Part shown: one piece after another, positions 1 through 5,698 of the stretch
Numbering within the stretch: position 1 is the first letter of the stretch
How the letters are laid out: each line of letters begins with the position of its first letter
Assembly: GCA_946478975.1 (NCBI GenBank)
Contig: CAMLEO010000327.1
Location: forward strand, 1-7,324
DNA length: 7,324 bases
Reading direction: 5' to 3'
Origin: an uncultured Steroidobacter sp.
GTDB taxonomy: Bacteria > Pseudomonadota > Gammaproteobacteria > Steroidobacterales > Steroidobacteraceae
The notes under the pieces: model-generated
Told to the model about the DNA's origin: nothing
The model's database searches: none
The model's input: the letters and a program-made list of their open reading frames with translations, nothing else
Program-made: the position numbers and the translations under genes

Positions 1-66
1 CTCCAATTCAACTCACTGCCTGATCCCATTCAAGGGTTCAGGCCATGATGTCTGAAGGTTCAGCTC

Positions 67-95
67 AGCCCACCGCCTGAACGGCGGTGGGCTTG
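67..95 (+). terminator. Terminator-like hairpin of the upstream unit
   Basis: A perfect 10-bp GC-rich stem (GCCCACCGCC at 68-77 with GGCGGTGGGC at 83-92) closes a 5-nt loop, and A67-T93 adds one pair. The following run TTGCT is a poor U-tract, so termination may be incomplete. The plus-strand reading is preferred because the minus-strand side has no T-run at all. It probably ends the gene left of the window, which in related genomes would be polA, but no coding sequence of that gene can be recognised in bases 1-60. Confidence 0.5.
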
Positions 96-217
96 CTCCA
101 TTGGCCTAGGTGACCGGGGCAAACTGGCCTGACCGCTTCGTTGCGTGGTTGCCACAAATACGCTCGATCCCGCATTCCGCCTGCTTTTGAGCCGTGGCCT
201 GACTGTTGCGGATAAGC

Positions 218-245
218 ACATGAAAGCATGACATTTTTTTCATGT
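218..245. repeat. Perfect 8-bp inverted repeat upstream of the sRNA promoter
   Basis: ACATGAAA (218-225) is repeated in inverted form as TTTCATGT (238-245) around a 12-nt spacer. The dyad ends 20 bp before the -35 element at 266. That placement would suit an activator or repressor site, or an AT-rich upstream element for the sRNA promoter. The spacer contains a T7 tract and a further CATGA word. No regulator can be named from the sequence. Confidence 0.45.
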
Positions 246-265
246 AGATCGGGCGAAAAAGTTGC

Positions 266-294
266 GGAACTTTCACCCGGGGCAAACGTCATAA
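266..294 (+). promoter_or_regulatory. Sigma-E (RpoE/AlgU)-type promoter of the sRNA
   Basis: GGAACTT (266-272), exactly 16 nt, then TCATAA (289-294). The -35 box is the full consensus of the RpoE/AlgU family of envelope-stress sigma factors, whose promoters read roughly GGAACTT-N16-TCnnA; the -10 box fits that pattern. The expected start lies about 6 nt further on, near 300, which is exactly where the first RNA hairpin begins (301). No ORF follows in the transcribed direction before the terminator at 382-419. The box match and the agreement with the RNA structure support each other. Confidence 0.75.
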
Positions 295-299
295 CACCC

Positions 300-419
300 G
301 AGCGTCGGCCAGGACGCTCCCGTCCGCTGACCTCCCTGAGTGGACGGTAACCCGGTCCATCCCCATGCCGGGTAATACTGCCGCCCCGGTGACTCCAAAA
401 GTCTCCGGGGCGCTTTTTT
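300..419 (+). ncRNA. Candidate sigma-E-dependent small RNA (ErsA / sX13 / Spot 42 position)
   Basis: A predicted transcript of about 120 nt made almost wholly of stem-loops. SL1 pairs AGCGTC (301-306) with GACGCT (313-318). SL2 pairs CCGTCCGC (320-327) with GTGGACGG (340-347), with one G-U pair, and exposes a loop containing CCTCCC. SL3 pairs CCCGG (351-355) with CCGGG (368-372) and exposes TCCATCCCCATG. SL4 is the terminator. The C-rich loops are the kind that pair with G-rich ribosome-binding regions. No ORF with a ribosome-binding site is present. It lies beside engB and converges with it. From established knowledge, Spot 42 (Enterobacteria) and ErsA (Pseudomonas, sigma-22 dependent) sit between polA and engB, and Xanthomonas sX13, with C-rich loops, is recalled from the same locus. 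Family assignment is inference; existence as a terminated structured RNA is well supported. Confidence 0.75.
382..419 (+). terminator. Intrinsic terminator of the sRNA
   Basis: GCCCCGGTGACT (383-394) pairs with AGTCTCCGGGGC (400-411) with a single mismatch, and C382-G412 extends it. The loop is CCAAA, and TTTTTT follows at 414-419. This is a canonical strong Rho-independent terminator on the plus strand. On the minus strand the stem is not followed by T residues, so it should not serve engB. Confidence 0.9.
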
Positions 420-432
420 ATTGACGTCGGAT

Positions 433-524
433 CGGGGCTCCTGCCCCGCCCGCCGTGCTCCGGCGGAAAAAAGCGTGGTTTTTCCGCGGAGCCGCCGCGT
501 TCGCGGCGGGTACGTCCGTGTACC
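433..524. repeat. Cluster of four hairpins between the sRNA and engB
   Basis: Four inverted repeats follow one another: CGGGGC/GCCCCG (433-438/443-448, 4-nt loop); a 14-bp stem with one bulge, GCTCC-GCGGAAAAA with TTTTTCCGC-GGAGC (457-471/479-492); CCGCCGC/GCGGCGG (492-498/503-509); and GGTAC/GTACC (509-513/520-524). They sit downstream of engB (minus strand) and of the sRNA (plus strand). None has a proper T-tract directly after it in either direction. They may act as 3' end stabilisers, a non-canonical termination zone or a REP-like element. Confidence 0.55.
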
Positions 525-548
525 TGGGGTTCACACTCAACCGGCGGT

Positions 549-1163
549 TCAGTCCGTAACGTCAGTGGCGCGGTTTGGCGTTGTGGCTAGCATCCGCAGG
601 ATCTCTTTTCGGGCGTCATCGACGCCGGCTTTGCTCACGGCAGAGAACAGCTGGGCTGTGGCCGCATCACCGACCGCGGTTCGGACTTTTTTGAGCGTCG
701 CTGCAGACTCGCCGCGGCTGAGTTTGTCGGCTTTGGTCAGCAATAAATGCGTGGGCAGATTTTGCGCGGCGGTCCATTCCAGCATCTGGCAGTCGAACTC
801 GGTGAGCGGATGCCGTGAGTCCATCACGAGCACGATCCCTCCGAGAGACCCGCGCGTCTCGACGTAGCGCTCCATCAGCTGACGCCAGTGATCTCGCATC
901 TTCTCCGGCACCTTGGCGAAGCCATACCCCGGCAGGTCCGCGAGGCGCTGACGCTCGTTCAAGGCGAAGAAATTGATCAGCTGCGTGCGGCCGGGCGTTT
1001 TGCTGGTCCGGGCCAGGTCCTTGCGGCCGGTGATGGCGTTCAAGGCGCTGGACTTGCCGGCGTTGGAGCGGCCGGCGAACGCAACCTCGACCCCTTGATC
1101 GGGCGGAAACTGGTGCGGCTGCCAGGAGCTGGTCAGGAACTGGACGGCGGGGAATTGCGGCAT
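549..1163 (-). CDS. engB: Ribosome-biogenesis GTP-binding protein EngB (YihA/YsxC)
   Basis: A 204-residue TRAFAC-class GTPase that in characterised bacteria is needed for late assembly of the 50S ribosomal subunit in the cytoplasm. All G motifs are visible in order: G1 GRSNAGKSS (31-39), the switch region with T56-P57-G58-R59-T60-Q61, G3 DLPGYG (76-81), G4 TKAD (143-146) and G5 SAVSK (174-178). The length is normal for the family. The ATG at 1163 gives a standard N-terminus ([12 protein letters not shown]) that runs directly into the GTPase fold. No clear Shine-Dalgarno sequence precedes it. It is divergent from the cytochrome c4 gene and convergent with the sRNA. The position next to cytochrome c4 and dsbA repeats a known gammaproteobacterial arrangement. 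The assignment is secure. Confidence 0.97.
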   Translation of the reverse strand: MPQFPAVQFLTSSWQPHQFPPDQGVEVAFAGRSNAGKSSALNAITGRKDLARTSKTPGRTQLINFFALNERQRLADLPGYGFAKVPEKMRDHWRQLMERYVETRGSLGGIVLVMDSRHPLTEFDCQMLEWTAAQNLPTHLLLTKADKLSRGESAATLKKVRTAVGDAATAQLFSAVSKAGVDDARKEILRMLATTPNRATDVTD

Positions 1164-1210
1164 GTTAATTCAAAAGGGCTGGGGCGAGGCTGCAGGCGGG
1201 CGGTTTCGCT

Positions 1211-1220
1211 AGTGTACAAT
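1211..1220. promoter_or_regulatory. Overlapping back-to-back -10 elements for engB and cytochrome c4
   Basis: The plus strand reads TACAAT at 1215-1220, a 5/6 match to the sigma-70 -10 box, about 44 bp before the cytochrome start. The minus strand reads TACACT at 1216-1211, about 48 bp before the engB start. The two boxes overlap in the palindromic GTAC core. No convincing -35 box is seen 17 bp from either, so strength and usage are uncertain. This is the only -10-like sequence I found in the 100-bp divergent spacer. Confidence 0.45.
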
Positions 1221-1263
1221 TCCGCGCCTTTTGGCCAGCCGCCGCTACCCGGAGTTGCAAATA

Positions 1264-1896
1264 ATGAAGTTTAAGTCGATGGCCCTGCTCACCGTGCTGT
1301 GCGGACTGCAGGGACTTGCCTTTGCAGCCGAGCAGTCATCGAACGTGGTCACCGGCTCGGCGGAAAAGGGTCAAGCCAAAGCCGCGCCGTGCGTCGCCTG
1401 CCATGGCGTCAACGGTAACAGTGTGAATCCCGAATGGCCGAATCTCGCCGGCCAGCACGAAAGCTACATCAAACGTCAGCTCACCGCGTTCAAAAGTGAC
1501 GCGCGCCAGAACCCGCTGATGCAGCCGATGGCGAAGCCGCTCTCCGACGAGGACATGGCCGACCTCGGCGCGTTCTTCTCGGCGCAGGCGCTCACCGGCA
1601 ACCTGGAGACCGATCCGTCCAAGCTCGCGCTCGGCCAGAAGCTGTATCGCGCTGGCGATGCGCAGAAAGGCATCCCTGCCTGCGCGTCTTGTCACGGCGC
1701 CCGCGGCAGCGGCAATCCGGCGGCAGGCTACGCATCGATCCGCGGCCAGCACTCCACGTACGCGGCGAATCAGCTCAAAGCGTATCGCGCGGGAACACGG
1801 CAGACGGATCCGAATCAAATGATGCGCAACGTGGCGGCCAATATGTCCGATGAACAGATCGAGGCGGTGGCCGCGTATATCCAAGGACTGCGCTGA
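1264..1896 (+). CDS. cc4: Cytochrome c4, periplasmic diheme protein
   Basis: A 210-residue diheme cytochrome c that carries electrons in the periplasm between the bc1 complex and terminal oxidases in related bacteria. A Sec signal peptide covers residues 1-21 (KFK, then a hydrophobic stretch, AFA cleavage site). Two cytochrome c domains follow, each with a heme-binding motif: CVACH at 43-47 and CASCH at 140-144. Likely axial methionines are M89 (M86 also possible) in domain 1 and M187 or M186 in domain 2. The internal duplication and spacing are typical of c4. The start at 1264 is chosen over an in-frame TTG at 1231 because GGAG lies at 1251-1254 and the signal peptide begins directly there. 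dsbA follows after 27 nt, suggesting co-transcription. Confidence 0.95.
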   Translation: MKFKSMALLTVLCGLQGLAFAAEQSSNVVTGSAEKGQAKAAPCVACHGVNGNSVNPEWPNLAGQHESYIKRQLTAFKSDARQNPLMQPMAKPLSDEDMADLGAFFSAQALTGNLETDPSKLALGQKLYRAGDAQKGIPACASCHGARGSGNPAAGYASIRGQHSTYAANQLKAYRAGTRQTDPNQMMRNVAANMSDEQIEAVAAYIQGLR

Positions 1897-1923
1897 GCTC
1901 GTCCATCTTCTTAGGAATGGCGC

Positions 1924-2814
1924 ATGAACAAACTCGCTGCTGCCCTGCTATCGACCTTGGTGCTGCTCACCGCGTGCGGCAAGAAAGAGCCCGCGCCGGC
2001 TTCAGCGCCAACTGCGCCGGCACCCGCCGCTGAGCAGCCAGCAGCAGCTACGCCCGCCGCCGGGCAGTCCGACGCCGCGGCTCCGGCCGCCGAGCAGGCC
2101 GCGACGGATCAAGCCGCGATCGCGGCCCCGGCGGAAACCGTCAGCGAGATGGACGACAACACGCCCGCGCCGGCCGAGCAGCAGGCGTCGACGACTCAGC
2201 CTTCGTTGAAGCTGGGCGGCCCGGCGAGCACCCCGGCGACCTCGGCGAAGTACAAGGAAGGCACCAACTACCAGAAGATCGTTCCGGCCCAGCCCACCAA
2301 CGTGCCGGCCGGCAAGGTCGAAGTGGCCGAAGTGTTTTGGTATGGCTGCGGCCACTGTTTCGCGCTGGACCCGGCCATCGAATCCTGGCGCGCCAAGGGC
2401 AAGCCGCCGTATGTGGAGTTCATCCGCATTCCGGCGATGTGGAACGACAGCACTCGCATGCACGCGCGTGTGTTCTACACCGCCGAGCTGCTCGGCAAGC
2501 TCGACGAACTGCACACGCTGATCTTTCGTGAGATCCACGTGAACAACAATCAGTTGAACTCGATCGACAAGATCGGCGCGTTCTTCCAGCAGCACGGCGT
2601 GAGCAAGGATGAGTTCACCAAGGCGTTCTCCTCGTTCGCGGTCGAGTCCAAGCTGCAGCGCGCGGATTTGATGAATCGCCGTTATCGCATCAACTCGGTG
2701 CCGACCGTGATCGTCAACGGCAAATACAGCACCGATGTCAGCGCCGCGGGCGGTGAAACGCAGCTGTTCGGCGTGATCGAAGAGCTCGCCGCGCACGAAC
2801 ACGGCGGCGGCTGA
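1924..2814 (+). CDS. dsbA: DsbA-type thiol:disulfide oxidoreductase, predicted lipoprotein
   Basis: A 296-residue DsbA homologue expected to introduce disulfide bonds into exported proteins. Residues 1-17 form a lipoprotein signal with lipobox LLTAC, lipidation cysteine C18. A low-complexity Ala/Pro/Gln linker of about 85 residues follows. The thioredoxin-like domain with its helical insertion runs from about residue 108 to the end. The active site is C142-G143-H144-C145 in the context FWYGCGHC, and the conserved cis-proline is P260 (V259-P260). CGHC replaces the CPHC of E. coli DsbA and is the dipeptide found in eukaryotic PDI. The start has AGGA at 1913-1916. Its place after cytochrome c4 matches Pseudomonas and Xanthomonas. 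The membrane anchor and long tether are unusual compared with soluble E. coli DsbA of about 190 mature residues. Confidence 0.92.
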   Translation: MNKLAAALLSTLVLLTACGKKEPAPASAPTAPAPAAEQPAAATPAAGQSDAAAPAAEQAATDQAAIAAPAETVSEMDDNTPAPAEQQASTTQPSLKLGGPASTPATSAKYKEGTNYQKIVPAQPTNVPAGKVEVAEVFWYGCGHCFALDPAIESWRAKGKPPYVEFIRIPAMWNDSTRMHARVFYTAELLGKLDELHTLIFREIHVNNNQLNSIDKIGAFFQQHGVSKDEFTKAFSSFAVESKLQRADLMNRRYRINSVPTVIVNGKYSTDVSAAGGETQLFGVIEELAAHEHGGG

Positions 2815-2841
2815 GTCGAAAGGGCCTTGGCCGCTTTCGAC
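2815..2841 (+). terminator. Hairpin directly after the dsbA stop codon
   Basis: GTCGAAAG (2815-2822) pairs perfectly with CTTTCGAC (2834-2841), and an inner GGC/GCC stem continues with one bulged G. The stem begins at the first base after the TGA stop. No T-tract follows, so it is not a canonical intrinsic terminator. It may stabilise the 3' end of the cytochrome-dsbA message or reduce read-through into corA. Confidence 0.45.
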
Positions 2842-2867
2842 CCGACAACACCTGGCGCCGCCCCGGC

Positions 2868-3851
2868 ATGCTGAACATCTTCGTTCCGGCGCTGCAGGGG
2901 CTCACTCGCGTCGAGTTGGACAGGTCTTCGGGAGTGCCGCGCATTCCCGATGACGCCGTGTGGATCGACCTGCTCGAACCCACGATCGAAGAAGAAAAGC
3001 TGGTGGAAGCCTCGCTGCGGGTCGACGTGCCGACGCGCGAGGAAATGAAGGAGATCGAAACCTCCAACCGGCTGTACGAAGACAATGGCTCGCTGTACAT
3101 GACGGCCACCATTGCCGCGCAGCTGGACACCGATCGTCCGGTCAGCATGGCGGTGACGTTCATCCTCTCCGGCAATCGCCTGGTGACGAACCGTTATCTC
3201 GACACCAAGCCGTTCCAGCAATTCATTGCGTACGCCGGCAAACATCCAGCGGCCTGCTCGAATGCGGTGACGATACTCGCCGGCTTGATGGAAGCGTTCA
3301 CCGAGCGCATCGCCGATGTGCTCGAACGCGTCGGCGCCGATCTCGACAATGTTTCCAGCAACATCTTCGCCCGTCATGGCAACGGCACACCGACCAGCCG
3401 CGACCTGCGGGCGATGATCGAGCGCATCGGCTTCAACGGTGAGTTGAACTCGAAGGCGCGCGAGAGTCTCGTGAGCATGGGCCGTTTGCTGATGTTTGTG
3501 CAGCAGTCCATCGCCGGCATCAGCACCGAGCAGCGCGACCGCTTTCATTCGACCAGCCGTGATGTGATTTCGCTATCGGACCACGCGTCGTTCCTCGGCT
3601 CGAAGGTTTCGTTCCTGCTGGAAGCGACGTTGGGCCTGATCAACGTCGAGCAGAACAACATCATCAAGATCTTCTCGGTCGCGGCGGTGCTGTTCATGCC
3701 GCCGACCCTGATCGCCAGCATCTATGGCATGAATTATCACCTGCTGCCGGACCTGCCGGGCAAGTACAGCAATTTCCTGTTCTCGATCGCGCTGATGCTC
3801 GGCTCGATGGGCCTGACGTACGCGGTGTTCCGACGCAGGGGCTGGCTGTAG
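2868..3851 (+). CDS. corA: CorA-family divalent cation (Mg2+) channel
   Basis: A 327-residue CorA protein, which forms a homopentameric inner-membrane channel for Mg2+ and, in some members, Co2+ or Ni2+. A soluble cytoplasmic N-terminal domain covers about residues 1-240. Transmembrane helix 1 lies at about 265-285 and ends in the signature G287-M288-N289 preceded by Tyr. The short periplasmic loop (YHLLPDLPGKYSN) and helix 2 (about 303-321) follow, and the protein ends in the basic tail RRRGWL. The loop lacks the MPEL sequence of E. coli CorA. The ATG at 2868 gives a family-like N-terminus (MLNIFVPAL), though no clear ribosome-binding site is visible. It is 53 nt behind dsbA and 14 nt before the NYN gene. 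Confidence 0.93.
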   Translation: MLNIFVPALQGLTRVELDRSSGVPRIPDDAVWIDLLEPTIEEEKLVEASLRVDVPTREEMKEIETSNRLYEDNGSLYMTATIAAQLDTDRPVSMAVTFILSGNRLVTNRYLDTKPFQQFIAYAGKHPAACSNAVTILAGLMEAFTERIADVLERVGADLDNVSSNIFARHGNGTPTSRDLRAMIERIGFNGELNSKARESLVSMGRLLMFVQQSIAGISTEQRDRFHSTSRDVISLSDHASFLGSKVSFLLEATLGLINVEQNNIIKIFSVAAVLFMPPTLIASIYGMNYHLLPDLPGKYSNFLFSIALMLGSMGLTYAVFRRRGWL

Positions 3852-3865
3852 TAGAGGATTCGAAC

Positions 3866-4687
3866 ATGGCTCACAGCATCACCAGCATGGCGTTGTTCTG
3901 CGATTTCGAAAACATCGCGCTCGGCGTCCGCGACGCCAAGTACGCGAAGTTCGATATCGACCGCGTGCTCGAACGGCTGCTCATCAAGGGCAGCATCGTG
4001 GTGAAAAAAGCCTACTGCGACTGGGACCGCTACAAAGAATTCAAAGCGCCGATGCACGAGGCGTCGTTCGAGCTGATCGAGATTCCGCACGTGCGCATCT
4101 CTGGCAAGAACTCCGCAGATATTCGCCTGGTCGTCGACGCGCTGGACCTGTGCTACACCAAGGCGCACGTCGATACCTTCGTGATCATCAGCGGCGACTC
4201 GGATTTCTCGCCGCTGGTCAGCAAGCTTCGTGAGAACAACAAGACGGTGATCGGCGTCGGCGTGAAGAGCTCCACGTCGGATTTGTTGATCGCCAACTGC
4301 GACGAATTCATTTATTACGACGACCTGGTGCGTCAGGACGAAAAGAAGCGCACGCGGACGCGTCGCAAGCAGCCAGCCAAGCAGGCGCAAGGCAGCTCGG
4401 ATGCACCGAAGGCGCAGAAGTCCGAATCGAGCGAAGAGGATCGCAAGCAGCAGGCGTTCGACCTGGTGCTCGACACCATCGATGCATTGAGCGAAGTGCG
4501 CGACCAGGACGACAAGATCTGGGGCTCGATGGTCAAGCAGACGTTGAAGCGCCGCAATCCCGGCTTCAACGAAAGTTATTTTGGCTTCCGCACCTTCAGC
4601 GATCTGCTGGAAGAAGCGCAGAGCCGGAAGCTGCTGACGCTGGAGCCGGATCAGAAATCCGGCGGCTATATCATCAAGCGCGCTTAA
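3866..4687 (+). CDS. NYN-domain (PIN-like) RNase with C-terminal OST-HTH/LOTUS domain
   Basis: A 273-residue protein. The N-terminal NYN/LabA-DUF88 domain (about 5-155) shows the acidic residues expected for a metal-dependent PIN-like ribonuclease: D13 in CDFEN, D85 in SADIR with D91, and D111/D113 in SGDSDFSPL. A charged Lys/Arg/Glu/Gln linker (about 160-195) follows. The C-terminal domain (about 196-271, containing YFGFRTFSDLLEEA) looks like an OST-HTH/LOTUS module, which in other proteins binds RNA, including G-quadruplexes. All catalytic acids appear intact. The substrate is unknown. AGAGGA at 3853-3858 is a good ribosome-binding site, and the 14-nt gap after corA suggests one transcript. 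The stop codon overlaps the tail of the opposing EEP gene. Confidence 0.9.
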   Translation: MAHSITSMALFCDFENIALGVRDAKYAKFDIDRVLERLLIKGSIVVKKAYCDWDRYKEFKAPMHEASFELIEIPHVRISGKNSADIRLVVDALDLCYTKAHVDTFVIISGDSDFSPLVSKLRENNKTVIGVGVKSSTSDLLIANCDEFIYYDDLVRQDEKKRTRTRRKQPAKQAQGSSDAPKAQKSESSEEDRKQQAFDLVLDTIDALSEVRDQDDKIWGSMVKQTLKRRNPGFNESYFGFRTFSDLLEEAQSRKLLTLEPDQKSGGYIIKRA

Positions 4688-5664
4688 CGCTGCAACGACA
4701 GGTCTGCCACCAGCGGCAGATGATCCGAGCCCAGCGACGGGCCGATGTCGACGCGCTGACTCTGCCACTCGCGCGATAGCAAACAATGGTCGATGCGAAT
4801 GCCGACCGGCGCGAACTGTGCGGGCCAGCTGCGATGCAGCCCGAAGCCGCGCGCCGAGTCGTGCAGCCCTGACTCTTCCAGCGCATCCCTGAAATATTCC
4901 GACCACGGAGTCAGGTTGAAATCGCCCGCGACGATCAGCGGCTCGTGCTGCGCTTTGCTGAACGCGACCACGCCCGCGAGCTCCTCGTTACGGAATCTGG
5001 AGTTGCGAGGGCCGAGCGGCCAGTTCAAATGCACGCCGAGCACCGTCACCGGCGTGCCGTGCCAATCGATCCGCATTCGGGCAGCAACCGCGCCCTCCTC
5101 CGCCAGCGGCATCGACGCCGCGTCCAGCATCGGCCACTTGGTGAACACCGCCGCGCCCATGCGGCTCGGCTCGATATGGAAGTTGGGATAGCTCGGCAGG
5201 AGTGGACGCAATCGCTCCGCCTGCGGTGGCGTCAGCTCCAGCAGCACGACAGCGTCGGCGTTCGATTGCTCGATGTATGCGGCCGTCGTTGCCATGTCCG
5301 GATTGCGAAACCAAACATTGAACGACAGCACGCGAAACGTCGGACTCGCCGGCGCGGCGGCCGCGGTGCCGCCGGAAACATCGGGCAAGTACGCGAGCAT
5401 CGGGACCGCGCTCACGCCCAACCCGACGAACGCCACTACAGCAAACACCCAGCGCCGCAGAATCAACAGCACGAACGCGAAGATGAGAAACAGCGTCGCG
5501 TACTGCACGCGAAAGTGAGCAAACAAATCGAAGAACCACGCGGCGCGATTGAGCAGACCGGCGAGCAGCGACAGCCACACGAGCACCGTGCCGGCGATCG
5601 CGAGATTCCGAATGTTTTGAACGAATGAGCCGCGCTGAGAGGCGGTGCGCTTGGCGAAATCCAT
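4684..5664 (-). CDS. Membrane-anchored endonuclease/exonuclease/phosphatase (EEP) family protein
   Basis: A 326-residue protein with three hydrophobic segments (about 19-38, 52-69, 72-93) followed by an EEP domain (about 108-325). Expected metal and catalytic residues are present: N116 in LSFNVW, E143 in LLEL, the AGDFN motif with D248 and N250, an IDHCLLS motif, and D314-H315 in GSDHLPL. The family hydrolyses phosphodiester or phosphomonoester bonds in nucleic acids, phosphoinositides or sphingomyelin; which one applies here cannot be told. The domain probably faces the periplasm if the odd number of helices is right. The ATG at 5664 is preferred; a longer frame to 5790 would overlap the upstream gene and adds a Cys/Arg-rich, unlikely N-terminus. 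The gene lies 34 nt after the GNAT-like gene. EEP genes also follow dsbA in Pseudomonas, but there without corA and NYN in between. Confidence 0.88.
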   Translation of the reverse strand: MDFAKRTASQRGSFVQNIRNLAIAGTVLVWLSLLAGLLNRAAWFFDLFAHFRVQYATLFLIFAFVLLILRRWVFAVVAFVGLGVSAVPMLAYLPDVSGGTAAAAPASPTFRVLSFNVWFRNPDMATTAAYIEQSNADAVVLLELTPPQAERLRPLLPSYPNFHIEPSRMGAAVFTKWPMLDAASMPLAEEGAVAARMRIDWHGTPVTVLGVHLNWPLGPRNSRFRNEELAGVVAFSKAQHEPLIVAGDFNLTPWSEYFRDALEESGLHDSARGFGLHRSWPAQFAPVGIRIDHCLLSREWQSQRVDIGPSLGSDHLPLVADLSLQR

Positions 5665-5698
5665 GGGCAGCGACGCCCGATCGTTATCGAACACGTGA

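Noticed and set aside
1..60. 3' end of polA
   Set aside because: Expected from gene order, but all three forward frames stop early and none shows a recognisable polymerase C-terminus.
65..292. Minus-strand 75-codon frame covering the sRNA promoter region
   Set aside because: No family likeness or ribosome-binding site; it runs through the terminator hairpin and the sigma-E promoter.
300..419. Riboswitch or leader of a downstream gene
   Set aside because: The strong terminator is followed by a convergent gene, so there is no coding sequence downstream on this strand to regulate.
2002..2802. Long minus-strand reading frame opposite dsbA (266 codons)
   Set aside because: Arg/Gly-rich composition without motifs, exactly antisense to a well-supported gene; a product of high GC codon structure.
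2682..3548. Minus-strand frame of 288 codons opposite corA
   Set aside because: Antisense to a secure CorA frame, His/Arg-rich, no ribosome-binding site or family features.
3737..4906. Minus-strand frame of 389 codons across the corA end, the NYN gene and the EEP tail
   Set aside because: Spans three confirmed genes, no recognisable domain, Arg/Ala/Leu-rich shadow composition.
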